The notes under the pieces were generated by a model, which was given only the letters and a program-made list of their open reading frames with translations, did no database searches and was not told the origin of the DNA. Shown piece by piece: positions 27,623-35,174 of a DNA stretch of 64,000 bases; the first letter of the stretch is position 1, and every line of letters starts with the position of its first letter. Both the position numbers and the translations under genes were made by a program. Source of the DNA: Marinomonas ushuaiensis DSM 15871 (GTDB lineage Bacteria > Pseudomonadota > Gammaproteobacteria > Pseudomonadales > Marinomonadaceae); the NCBI RefSeq assembly GCF_000521805.1, contig NZ_JAMB01000006.1, forward strand, positions 62,001-126,000, given 5' to 3'.

Positions 27623-28597
27623 ATGAGTAACGATTTTACATTTAGCATCAAAAGTATTTGCCTCGATGAAAACTATCGTCCGGCAGACAATACACGCATC
27701 ACGACGAATTTTGCTAATTTGGCACGAGGCCGTTATCGCCAAGCAAATTTACGTAACGCTTTAACCATGATTGATAACAGTTTTAATACTTTGGCTCATT
27801 GGGATAATCCAAAAGGAGATCGTTATTCTGTCGAACTTGAAATCATTTCCGTTCATGTGGGCATTGAAAACGGCGGTCAAGCTTTCCCTTCAATCGAGGT
27901 GTTGAAAAGCAATATTGTCGATCATAAAACCAATAAACGCATTGAAGGCATTGTAGGAAATAACTTTTCTTCTTATGTTCGTGATTATGATTTTAGCGTC
28001 TTACTGCAAGAACATAATAAAAACCAAAGCCAATTTAGTGTTCCTGATGACTTTGGCGTTTTACATGGAAAGCTATTTCAATCTTTTTTGAACTCAACGA
28101 CTTATAAAGAAAATTTCCATAAAAAGCCTGTTATATGCATTAGTGTTTCGGATAACAAAATCTATCATCAAACTGAAAATCAGCACCCTATATTAGGGGT
28201 TGAATACCAACCTAATGAAACATCATTAACTGAACAATACTTTAAAGAGATGGGCTTACAGGTTCGTTACTTCATGCCGTCAAACAGTGTTGCTCCTTTG
28301 GCCTTTTATTTCTTTGGTGATTTGCTGAATGATTACACTAGCCTTGAGCTTATCAGCACTATTAGCACCATGGGAACCTTTCAAAAGATTTATCGACCAG
28401 AGATTTATAACGCCAATGTGGCGGCAGGAAAGTCTTATCAACCTGATTTAAAAAACCAAGATCATTCCGTGACGAAAATTATTTATGACCGGGAAGAACG
28501 AGACCAATTAGCCAGTAAGCAAGGAAAATTTGCTGAAGAGTACTTTATCAAGCCATATAAAACAGCTCTTAAACAGGTGGCCAGTCGTTCCTCTTAG
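27623..28597 (+). CDS. mesX: MesX, DUF1852 partner of methionine synthase MesD
   Basis: The 324-aa protein is a DUF1852 member, opening FTFSIKSICLDENYRPADNTRITTNFANLARG and continuing through NALTMIDNSFNTLAHWDNP. It is soluble, with no signal peptide. In published genetic work on folate-independent methionine synthases, DUF1852 genes (MesX) are needed together with MesD for methionine synthesis in aerobic bacteria, and the methyl donor is not settled. The biochemical role of MesX is unknown. It stands 69 bases upstream of mesD on the same strand, behind a MetR-type operator. Confidence 0.85.
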   Translation: MSNDFTFSIKSICLDENYRPADNTRITTNFANLARGRYRQANLRNALTMIDNSFNTLAHWDNPKGDRYSVELEIISVHVGIENGGQAFPSIEVLKSNIVDHKTNKRIEGIVGNNFSSYVRDYDFSVLLQEHNKNQSQFSVPDDFGVLHGKLFQSFLNSTTYKENFHKKPVICISVSDNKIYHQTENQHPILGVEYQPNETSLTEQYFKEMGLQVRYFMPSNSVAPLAFYFFGDLLNDYTSLELISTISTMGTFQKIYRPEIYNANVAAGKSYQPDLKNQDHSVTKIIYDREERDQLASKQGKFAEEYFIKPYKTALKQVASRSS

Positions 28598-28666
28598 CCC
28601 TTATTTTATATCGTTTACTTTTTATCGCATATTTTAAAACTAGTTCACCATACGGCAGCATGTATT

Positions 28667-29713
28667 ATGAAGACATTGATTAACAAAAGATTATTACCCA
28701 CGTCAACGGCAGGGAGTTTACCGAAACCCGCTTGGCTTGCAGAACCCGAAAAACTTTGGTCACCTTGGAAGTTAGAAGGCAACGAGCTAACTGAGGGTAA
28801 ACAAGACGCTTTGCGCATTTCATTACAAGAGCAAAAATTGGCTGGCATTGATATTGTCAGTGACGGTGAGCAAACTCGCCAGCACTTTGTAACCACCTTT
28901 ATTGAACATCTTAATGGTGTTGATTTTGAAAATCGTAAAACGGTTAAAATTCGTGATCGCTATGATGCGAGCGTGCCTACGGTTGTAGGACCGGTTTCTC
29001 GCCAAAAGTCTGTGTTTGTTGAAGATGCTAAGTTTTTACGCCAGCAAACCACACAACCTATTAAATGGGCCCTACCAGGTCCCATGACAATGATAGATAC
29101 GCTTTATGATGACCATTATAAAAGTCGCGAGAAGCTCGCGTGGGAATTTGCCAAAATTCTTAATCAAGAAGCCAAAGAATTAGAAGCCGTTGGTGTGGAT
29201 ATTATCCAATTTGATGAACCCGCATTTAATGTCTTTTTTGATGACGTAAATGAATGGGGAATTGCTTGTTTAGAAAGGGCCATCGAAGGACTTAAATGCG
29301 AAACCGCCGTGCATATTTGTTATGGTTATGGCATCAAGGCCAATACAGATTGGAAAAAAACACTGGGAACCGAGTGGCGACAATATGAAGAAGCGTTTCC
29401 TAAGTTGCAAAAATCCAACATTGATATCATCTCATTAGAGTGTCACAACTCTCATGTTCCAATGGAGCTACTTGAACTCATTCGAGGCAAAAAAGTAATG
29501 GTTGGCGCCATTGATGTGGCAACTAATAAGATTGAAACGCCAGAAGAAGTCGCTGATACCCTACGAAAAGCACTTCAGTTTGTGGATGCTGATAAGCTTT
29601 ACCCTTGTACTAACTGTGGTATGACGCCATTATCTCGGCAAGTAGCCAGAGGAAAACTGAGTGCCTTGAGTGCAGGTGCAGACATAATTCGAAAAGAATT
29701 AGCGGCAAAATAG
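28667..29713 (+). CDS. mesD: MesD-type core methionine synthase (MetE C-terminal-like)
   Basis: At 348 aa this corresponds only to the catalytic C-terminal half of MetE and lacks the N-terminal folate-tail domain. The zinc site is complete: His 216 and Cys 218 in VHICYGYG, Glu 258 in SLECHNSH and Cys 317 in NCGMTP. The homocysteine-binding start STAGSLPKP is present, as are ISDGEQ-like DIVSDGEQTR and QFDEPAF. Adjacency to DUF1852 identifies the MesD branch of folate-independent methionine synthases, which needs oxygen and a donor other than the usual triglutamyl folate. MetR control is likely from the upstream operator. Confidence 0.87.
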   Translation: MKTLINKRLLPTSTAGSLPKPAWLAEPEKLWSPWKLEGNELTEGKQDALRISLQEQKLAGIDIVSDGEQTRQHFVTTFIEHLNGVDFENRKTVKIRDRYDASVPTVVGPVSRQKSVFVEDAKFLRQQTTQPIKWALPGPMTMIDTLYDDHYKSREKLAWEFAKILNQEAKELEAVGVDIIQFDEPAFNVFFDDVNEWGIACLERAIEGLKCETAVHICYGYGIKANTDWKKTLGTEWRQYEEAFPKLQKSNIDIISLECHNSHVPMELLELIRGKKVMVGAIDVATNKIETPEEVADTLRKALQFVDADKLYPCTNCGMTPLSRQVARGKLSALSAGADIIRKELAAK

Positions 29714-29742
29714 TCTGTCTACACAATACTGTTTATACGCTA

Positions 29743-29779
29743 CCCACCATTTCCCCTTTTTAAGAGGGGAAATGGTGGG
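29743..29779. terminator. Perfect 15-bp hairpin between mesD and the ligase gene
   Basis: CCCACCATTTCCCCT (29743-29757) pairs exactly with AGGGGAAATGGTGGG (29765-29779) over a 7-base loop. It separates convergent genes. The arms are C/G-rich and no T-run follows, so it may also be a dispersed intergenic repeat of the kind common in gammaproteobacteria. Confidence 0.65.
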
Positions 29780-29785
29780 TTAGTA

Positions 29786-31723
29786 CTAGCCGATCAATTC
29801 TAGGTACTCTTGCTCTGAAAGCACGTTAACGCCTTTGTCTTTAGCCGCGTTAATTTTTGTCTCGCCAACTTTTTCACCTGTTACTAAGTAAGTAGTGTTC
29901 CCAGTCACAGATTTAGCCACTTTTGCTCCTAAAGATTTGGCTTGTTTTTCCATATTTCCTCGGGAGCCTAGCTGCATAGAACCAGTAAAAACAATCACAG
30001 TTCCTGCAATTGGCGAATCTAAATTTTCATTCTCTGATTCTTTTGGAGTGATAGCCAGATTAAAACCGAGTTCATACACTTTGAAAAACTCTTCTTTGAT
30101 ATTTGCTAATCCTTCCACAATAGCGTCTGCACTCACCTGAGCGAAACCATCAATCTTGATCATCTCTTCAGCGGATAAGTCAAACAGTTCAACAAGAGTG
30201 TGATGCTGAAGTAATTTTTCGCAATTTCCGCCACCTAAGCGACTTACGCCAAAAGCCGAAAGAAAACGCCAATCTTCCACTTCAATCTCTCGACTGGCCT
30301 GCAATTGGTCAGATAAGTTCTGGGCCGTTTTATCGCCAAATCCATAAATAACAAACTGATGAACTTTAATGCTATATATCTCATGTATGCGTTTCATACC
30401 AAAGTTACTGAGTTTTTCAATTACCTTTGGACCGAACCCATCATTATTTCCTAAGATTTTAAAGAAATGGATTAAGGTGTTTTCTGTTTGTGCAGGGCAA
30501 TCTGTTTTATTTGGACAAATTAAATGGTCTGATTCCCATAAGAGAGGCGTCTGACAGCTCGGACATAATTCAGGTAATGCCACCTCTACTGGCTTTAAGA
30601 CTTTTTCAATTTTTGGTATCACCAAGCCACTTCTCACGATTTGAACAATCGCCCCAGGCCCAACCCCATTGGTTTTCACCATATTGTAATGATGCACTGT
30701 CACTCTACTGATGGTGGCGCCACTTATTTTTGTTGGAACCAACTCGGCTACAGGCGTAATTCGCCCTGTTCTTGACGTTTGGGGGGTGACTTTAATCACC
30801 TTTACTTCAACAGATTCTTCATTTATTTTGAAGGCGATTTGCCATCTATGATTACGTCGTGTTGCCCCCATATATTCTTTAATTGCTTCATGGGTTGTTT
30901 CAAAAATAACCCCATCAATATCAAAATCAACAGCATTCCAAATTTCTTCAACTATGGCGTCAAAATTTGAAATAACGTCCGCAAAAATAATGGTTTTGTT
31001 CGGAAGTAATGCGAACGGATAGAACACACAAGCACCTTCATTAATGGCCTTCTGTACGTTTTCATCTACTTTTTTTTCTGCAATTATCGCGGCTTGAAGG
31101 TTTCTTGAGTTCTCAAATATGTCGCTAAGCTCTTCATCAAAGTAACTCTTTTTAATGACGATTTCCCCTGGACCTAAACCACGACCACCAGATGCAGCGA
31201 CTTTTAAACCACGCTTAAAAGCTCTAGTAATGTCTTGCCCTCTAAAACCGTCACCTCTAGTGTAAAGCGTCTCCCCATCATCGTATGCTGCATATCCATC
31301 TAACTTAGGAGTGACACGTATTTGGATATCCTGTTCAGACACTCCAATCTCTTGAGCTGCTTTTGAAATTCGTTTGAGCCACTTTTCAATATCTTTAATG
31401 GAATACGCTTTTTCTGTCGACAGCATTCGTTGTGGCAATTCAACCGTTTTTGACTCAGCCAATACTTCTGGCTCTACTGTATTTAAATACGGATGGAGAT
31501 GATTAATACTTCTCAACATGGAGATATGAAAGTCATATTGCTCATCATTGATAATAGGTTTTCCCGCTCTATAAAGCGCATTGCTTGCCGACAATAATGT
31601 AACCAGCTCATCAGAATTTAACTCAGCTTTATTCAGCCATTGAGTTAATTCATTTGAATCGATTGTATTATCTAATTTTTCCAAAATGGCTATCTGCTCA
31701 TCTGTAAAATTGATTTCTAACAT
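29786..31723 (-). CDS. Divergent NAD-dependent DNA ligase (LigA-like)
   Basis: This 645-aa enzyme should seal nicks with NAD. It has the adenylation Ia-like segment INDEQYDFHISML near 58, catalytic Lys 140 in PKLDGY, TRGDGFRGQDIT, DIDGVIFE near 268, an OB-fold (TGRITPVAELVP), a Cys4 zinc finger (Cys 387, 390, 403, 409), helix-hairpin-helix repeats and a C-terminal BRCT domain from about 570. Several universal LigA motifs are altered: RSGLVIPKI stands where RAGDVIPEV is usual, and FENSRNLQAA where FANPRNAAAGSL is usual. That is typical of second, accessory ligases. Yet it lies directly downstream of zipA, where the housekeeping ligA normally sits. Confidence 0.85.
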   Translation of the reverse strand: MLEINFTDEQIAILEKLDNTIDSNELTQWLNKAELNSDELVTLLSASNALYRAGKPIINDEQYDFHISMLRSINHLHPYLNTVEPEVLAESKTVELPQRMLSTEKAYSIKDIEKWLKRISKAAQEIGVSEQDIQIRVTPKLDGYAAYDDGETLYTRGDGFRGQDITRAFKRGLKVAASGGRGLGPGEIVIKKSYFDEELSDIFENSRNLQAAIIAEKKVDENVQKAINEGACVFYPFALLPNKTIIFADVISNFDAIVEEIWNAVDFDIDGVIFETTHEAIKEYMGATRRNHRWQIAFKINEESVEVKVIKVTPQTSRTGRITPVAELVPTKISGATISRVTVHHYNMVKTNGVGPGAIVQIVRSGLVIPKIEKVLKPVEVALPELCPSCQTPLLWESDHLICPNKTDCPAQTENTLIHFFKILGNNDGFGPKVIEKLSNFGMKRIHEIYSIKVHQFVIYGFGDKTAQNLSDQLQASREIEVEDWRFLSAFGVSRLGGGNCEKLLQHHTLVELFDLSAEEMIKIDGFAQVSADAIVEGLANIKEEFFKVYELGFNLAITPKESENENLDSPIAGTVIVFTGSMQLGSRGNMEKQAKSLGAKVAKSVTGNTTYLVTGEKVGETKINAAKDKGVNVLSEQEYLELIG

Positions 31724-31740
31724 TTACCTTATCCTCAACA

Positions 31741-31800
31741 AGCTAAGGAGCTGTCTTAAAGTACTGTCTTAAAGTACTGCTTTGAAGCACTACCTTAGCT
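31741..31800. repeat. Tandem 13-bp repeats inside an inverted repeat
   Basis: Within 31752-31790 the unit CTGTCTTAAAGTA occurs twice in tandem and a third time as CTGCTTTGAAGCA. The whole is framed by AGCTAAGG (31741-31748) and CCTTAGCT (31793-31800). It lies just upstream of the divergent ligase start and could form a regulatory hairpin. Confidence 0.65.
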
Positions 31801-31935
31801 AAAATTCGCTTTTATTTTTTCGATTAAGTGTCTGTAGATTATAAAAATCGATGTGAGAGTATTGCTAATACAGTAGTGGATTCCGTATGTATCAGGAAAC
31901 TCAAGTTTTCTACAGGTTTGCATCGTATATAAACA

Positions 31936-31959
31936 ATCAAGGCCCCTTAGGGCCCTGAT
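31936..31959 (-). terminator. zipA terminator
   Basis: On the minus strand ATCAGGGCCC pairs with GGGCCTTGAT, with one G-U pair and a 4-base loop, followed by a T-rich stretch. It lies 22 bases past the zipA stop and implies that the ligase gene, about 210 bases further on, has its own promoter. Confidence 0.7.
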
Positions 31960-31981
31960 TTCTTTTCTTAGGTCTAGCTTT

Positions 31982-33010
31982 TTATTGTTTAGTTCGCATT
32001 AAGCGTCGGCGTTCAAAATCACGTATTCGCTGACGGCAATGGGCAATTGTTTGATCGCTCATTAGTGTACGGCGCTCATCACGTAATTCGCCACCTAAAT
32101 TGCGCACCAAGGTTTGTGCCGTTTCAAGCATAAAATCAAAGGCTTTCATGCTGTTCTTTGGGCCCGGTAACCCCATAAAGAAGCTTACGCCTGGGCAATC
32201 GTTTTCACCCATAGTTTCTAAATCAAAGGTTCCAGGTTCAATGGCATTTGCCATGCTAAATTGCACTCGACCTCGATCAAAACCATCTTCGTGACGATGG
32301 AAAATATCCATTTCTCCGTAACGCATCCCGCAATTCAAAATGAGCTGTAATAGCTCCATTCCAGAGAAATTCTGATCTTCAGGTGCAAGAATATTAATAA
32401 CGATGACCTCTTCAATTTCTGTAAGATCATCATTGTTATCATATTCATCTTCGATATTTTCGATTAAGCCTTGAGGTGTGACTTGAGCAATATCTACTTC
32501 CGAGTAATGACGCTCGTAATCTTCATTAGATTGAGTCTCTCCCTCTGTTTGACTATCTGCTTCTACCTCAAAGCCAAGATCAAGCTCATCTTGCTCATAA
32601 AAGCCATCATCAGAATAATTTTGCTCAGAAATAGCTGAATCACCAAAATCCCTATCAGGAACCAACCCAGCTAATTCATCAAGGTGCATTTCTTCACCTC
32701 GATCTAATGTTGGCCCAGAATCTACTTTATGAGGCACTTCAGCCAAAGGGGCTTTTACTGTATTTCTGGCATTTTCAAATGCGTTTGCCATCGGGTTCTG
32801 TGGGACTTTGTTCCCTCCATCAAATGTCTTTTCATTATAGGCTGACATTTTCTTTTGAGGGGCTAAAGCATTCTCGACAGAGTCTTCAAGATCACCATCT
32901 GCTTGAGCAAATTCTTGCCCTTTTTTATATCGACGAAATCCATCTATGAGGATTACGACAATGATGACGACCCCAATCAAAATTAGCCATTCACGTAAGG
33001 TAAATTCCAT
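31982..33010 (-). CDS. zipA: Cell division protein ZipA
   Basis: ZipA anchors FtsZ rings to the inner membrane. The N-terminus is a membrane helix (LREWLILIGVVIIVVILIDG) followed by a basic patch. A long acidic, low-complexity linker (residues about 35-195) leads to the C-terminal FtsZ-binding domain with VIVINILAPEDQNFSG, GMRYGEMDIFHRHED and GVSFFMGLPGPK. Length 342 aa is usual. In gammaproteobacteria zipA is commonly followed by ligA; here the neighbour is a divergent ligase. Confidence 0.93.
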   Translation of the reverse strand: MEFTLREWLILIGVVIIVVILIDGFRRYKKGQEFAQADGDLEDSVENALAPQKKMSAYNEKTFDGGNKVPQNPMANAFENARNTVKAPLAEVPHKVDSGPTLDRGEEMHLDELAGLVPDRDFGDSAISEQNYSDDGFYEQDELDLGFEVEADSQTEGETQSNEDYERHYSEVDIAQVTPQGLIENIEDEYDNNDDLTEIEEVIVINILAPEDQNFSGMELLQLILNCGMRYGEMDIFHRHEDGFDRGRVQFSMANAIEPGTFDLETMGENDCPGVSFFMGLPGPKNSMKAFDFMLETAQTLVRNLGGELRDERRTLMSDQTIAHCRQRIRDFERRRLMRTKQ

Positions 33011-33073
33011 TACTCATTCCGATTACTTGAATTAAAGTTGACGTATTATCAAACGAAGCGCCTTAGGATTCAA

Positions 33074-34255
33074 TTACAAGGCCACTTTGATTACGATAAT
33101 CTCTTTACTATTTACAAGAGAACTCTCTTTTATACCGATAATTCGTCCTTTTGTCAGATCATTGTCATTAATATTAGACAATTTCACCATCAAATCGACC
33201 TTCTTAAGGTCTACAAGTGTCCCAGTTGGCATTGGCGAATCTAGGTTCGTTAACAAAATAGGCTGACCAAGTTCTTCCGGTAACACTCTTTGTATTGCGA
33301 CTGGCATCTTCTGCCCTTCTACTAAAGCGTAAACTAATAAAATGTCATCTGAATGCCATTGTAAACGATTTGGTTCCCATTCAATTTTTACCGCAACTTG
33401 ATGCGTAATGATGGGAGCAACTTGTTCATAATTAATAGCGCCTGCTTCACGAGCTTTACCAATCGCAGATAATAAAGCGATACGTTCCGCCGAACGAGGG
33501 TTATAACGAATGGCTTCCTGCCAAGCCAATACTGCGCCTAAATAGTGTTTCTGATCAAATTCAGACACACCTTTTAAACCTAACGCGATTGCTTCTGTCG
33601 GTACCTCTTTCAGTATTTGATCTACCACTCGACGCATTTTTTCTGAACTTTGATTACCGTTTGCATAAAAAACAGTCTGAGCGTATTCCACTAACAAGGT
33701 CGTTCGGTTTTCTGCATTCTCTGGCAATCTATCCAATGCTTTTTCAAACGCGATAATAGCCTCAGTATATTTTCCAGTGCTGACAAAATCAGTGGCTTCA
33801 TAATACCAGTCTTCAACCCTGTCATAACGTCGACTACGATATTGCAGAAAAGCACTTATTTTTTGAGGTGTTAGCTGTTGGTTTTGCAAATCTTGTGTAA
33901 AAAAAACATCTTTTGAATAACCCATCGATTGATAAAGGCTAACGCTACCAAGAACCGCAACGGCAACAATCGCCAACATAACCCAACGAGCTAATTCAAC
34001 GTCAGTATGAAAAAAATGCGATTTCTTAATGGGCTGCAAACGTGATTCATGTTCAATATCAAGTAAAAGCTGCGCTGACTCCTGCGATGTTAATCGACCA
34101 GCTTCCACTTCTTCTGTAATTTCAGCTCTTCGCACATTAGAGAAAACTTGCTGGTTCGCATCAATACGTTTACCTGAACGTACAGCCACTGAATAATAGA
34201 GGTACAAAATACTCAACACTATCATGGCGCACATAATCAAATAGGCAATGATCAT
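33074..34255 (-). CDS. ccmI: Cytochrome c maturation protein CcmI
   Basis: CcmI is an inner-membrane chaperone that holds apocytochrome c for haem ligation. Two membrane helices are at about residues 3-23 and 91-112, the latter with WVMLAIVAVAVLGSVSLY. Between them is the cytoplasmic loop with the typical NVRRAEITEEVEAGRLT. TPR repeats follow in the periplasm (about 130-290), then a C-terminal beta domain ending in GIKESSLVNSKEII. The 393-aa length is that of full CcmI. It is the last gene of the ccm operon and overlaps ccmH by 4 bases. Confidence 0.9.
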   Translation of the reverse strand: MIIAYLIMCAMIVLSILYLYYSVAVRSGKRIDANQQVFSNVRRAEITEEVEAGRLTSQESAQLLLDIEHESRLQPIKKSHFFHTDVELARWVMLAIVAVAVLGSVSLYQSMGYSKDVFFTQDLQNQQLTPQKISAFLQYRSRRYDRVEDWYYEATDFVSTGKYTEAIIAFEKALDRLPENAENRTTLLVEYAQTVFYANGNQSSEKMRRVVDQILKEVPTEAIALGLKGVSEFDQKHYLGAVLAWQEAIRYNPRSAERIALLSAIGKAREAGAINYEQVAPIITHQVAVKIEWEPNRLQWHSDDILLVYALVEGQKMPVAIQRVLPEELGQPILLTNLDSPMPTGTLVDLKKVDLMVKLSNINDNDLTKGRIIGIKESSLVNSKEIIVIKVAL

Positions 34256-34662
34256 AAAAGTGCCTCTCGTTTTTTACGGTTTGCTATTAACACCACTGCA
34301 AAGGTAAAAAAGCCCAATCCAAGTAAAATAAAAGGTCCGTACCAAAGCAAAATAGTCGCAGACGATTGCTGTGGTCGATACAGCACAAACTCGCCATAAC
34401 GAGCGACCATATAATCAATGACTTCTTGGTCAGTTTTACGGTCTTCAATCATTTGATGAACCTGCTCCCGTAAATCAACGGAAATACCTGACGCCGAATC
34501 GGCTAAATTCTGATTCTGACATTTCGGGCAGCGTAATTCTTCAATTAGGCTTTGATAGCGTGTTTTATTTAAAGCAGAACTAAATTGCATAAGCTCATCC
34601 GCCACACTGCTAACAGAGAACGTCAGTACAAACCATGCAACAAACACTTTTAATACAATCAT
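34252..34662 (-). CDS. ccmH: Cytochrome c-type biogenesis thioredoxin-like protein CcmH
   Basis: CcmH (CcmL-type, 136 aa) reduces or holds the CXXCH thiols of apocytochrome c. A signal peptide is followed by the strictly conserved LRCPKCQNQNLADS motif near residue 43. A three-helix domain (VARYGEFVLYRP) and one C-terminal membrane helix (PFILLGLGFFTFAVVLIA) complete it. It overlaps ccmG and ccmI by 4 bases each. Confidence 0.93.
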   Translation of the reverse strand: MIVLKVFVAWFVLTFSVSSVADELMQFSSALNKTRYQSLIEELRCPKCQNQNLADSASGISVDLREQVHQMIEDRKTDQEVIDYMVARYGEFVLYRPQQSSATILLWYGPFILLGLGFFTFAVVLIANRKKREALL

Positions 34663-35174
34663 TGTAAATACCCTTTTATCTCAGACCAGTTATCTGCATT
34701 TATCGGGCCTTGATGACGATACACGATCTGACCAGAAGCATTCACCACAAAGGTTTCTGGTGCGCCTGTTACGCCTAAATCAACACCAAAACGCCCTAAT
34801 TCGTCCATCAATATCATTGTATAAGGATTGCCTTTTTGAGCTAGCCATTGCTCTGCGAGAGATTTCTCATCTTTATAATCTACGCCTACCAAAGTCACAC
34901 CTTGTTCAGCAAGCTCTACCAAAAATGGATGCTCTATATGACAAGCAGGACACCAAGTTCCCCAAAAATTAATCAAATATGGCTGCTTAGGTAAATCGTC
35001 TTGAGTTAGCACTTGATCAGTTTTCAATGACACCATTTTGAAACTTGGTACATTTTTCCCAATCAATGCCGAAGGCATGTATTGCGTATCTTTACCTAGC
35101 TGGAGATAAAAGAAGGTACCTAATATCAAAAAAATAACGAGAGGAACAAAAAGTAAAAACTTACGCATGGTCAT
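34659..35174 (-). CDS. ccmG: Thiol:disulfide interchange protein CcmG/DsbE
   Basis: CcmG is a membrane-anchored periplasmic thioredoxin that keeps apocytochrome c cysteines reduced. The N-terminal anchor is FLLFVPLVIFLILGTFFYL. The active site WGTWCPACHIEHP is near residue 71, and the family's GVDYKDE and the cis-proline GAPETFVV follow. Length 171 aa is typical. It overlaps the ccmF end by 14 bases. Confidence 0.93.
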   Translation of the reverse strand: MTMRKFLLFVPLVIFLILGTFFYLQLGKDTQYMPSALIGKNVPSFKMVSLKTDQVLTQDDLPKQPYLINFWGTWCPACHIEHPFLVELAEQGVTLVGVDYKDEKSLAEQWLAQKGNPYTMILMDELGRFGVDLGVTGAPETFVVNASGQIVYRHQGPINADNWSEIKGYLQ

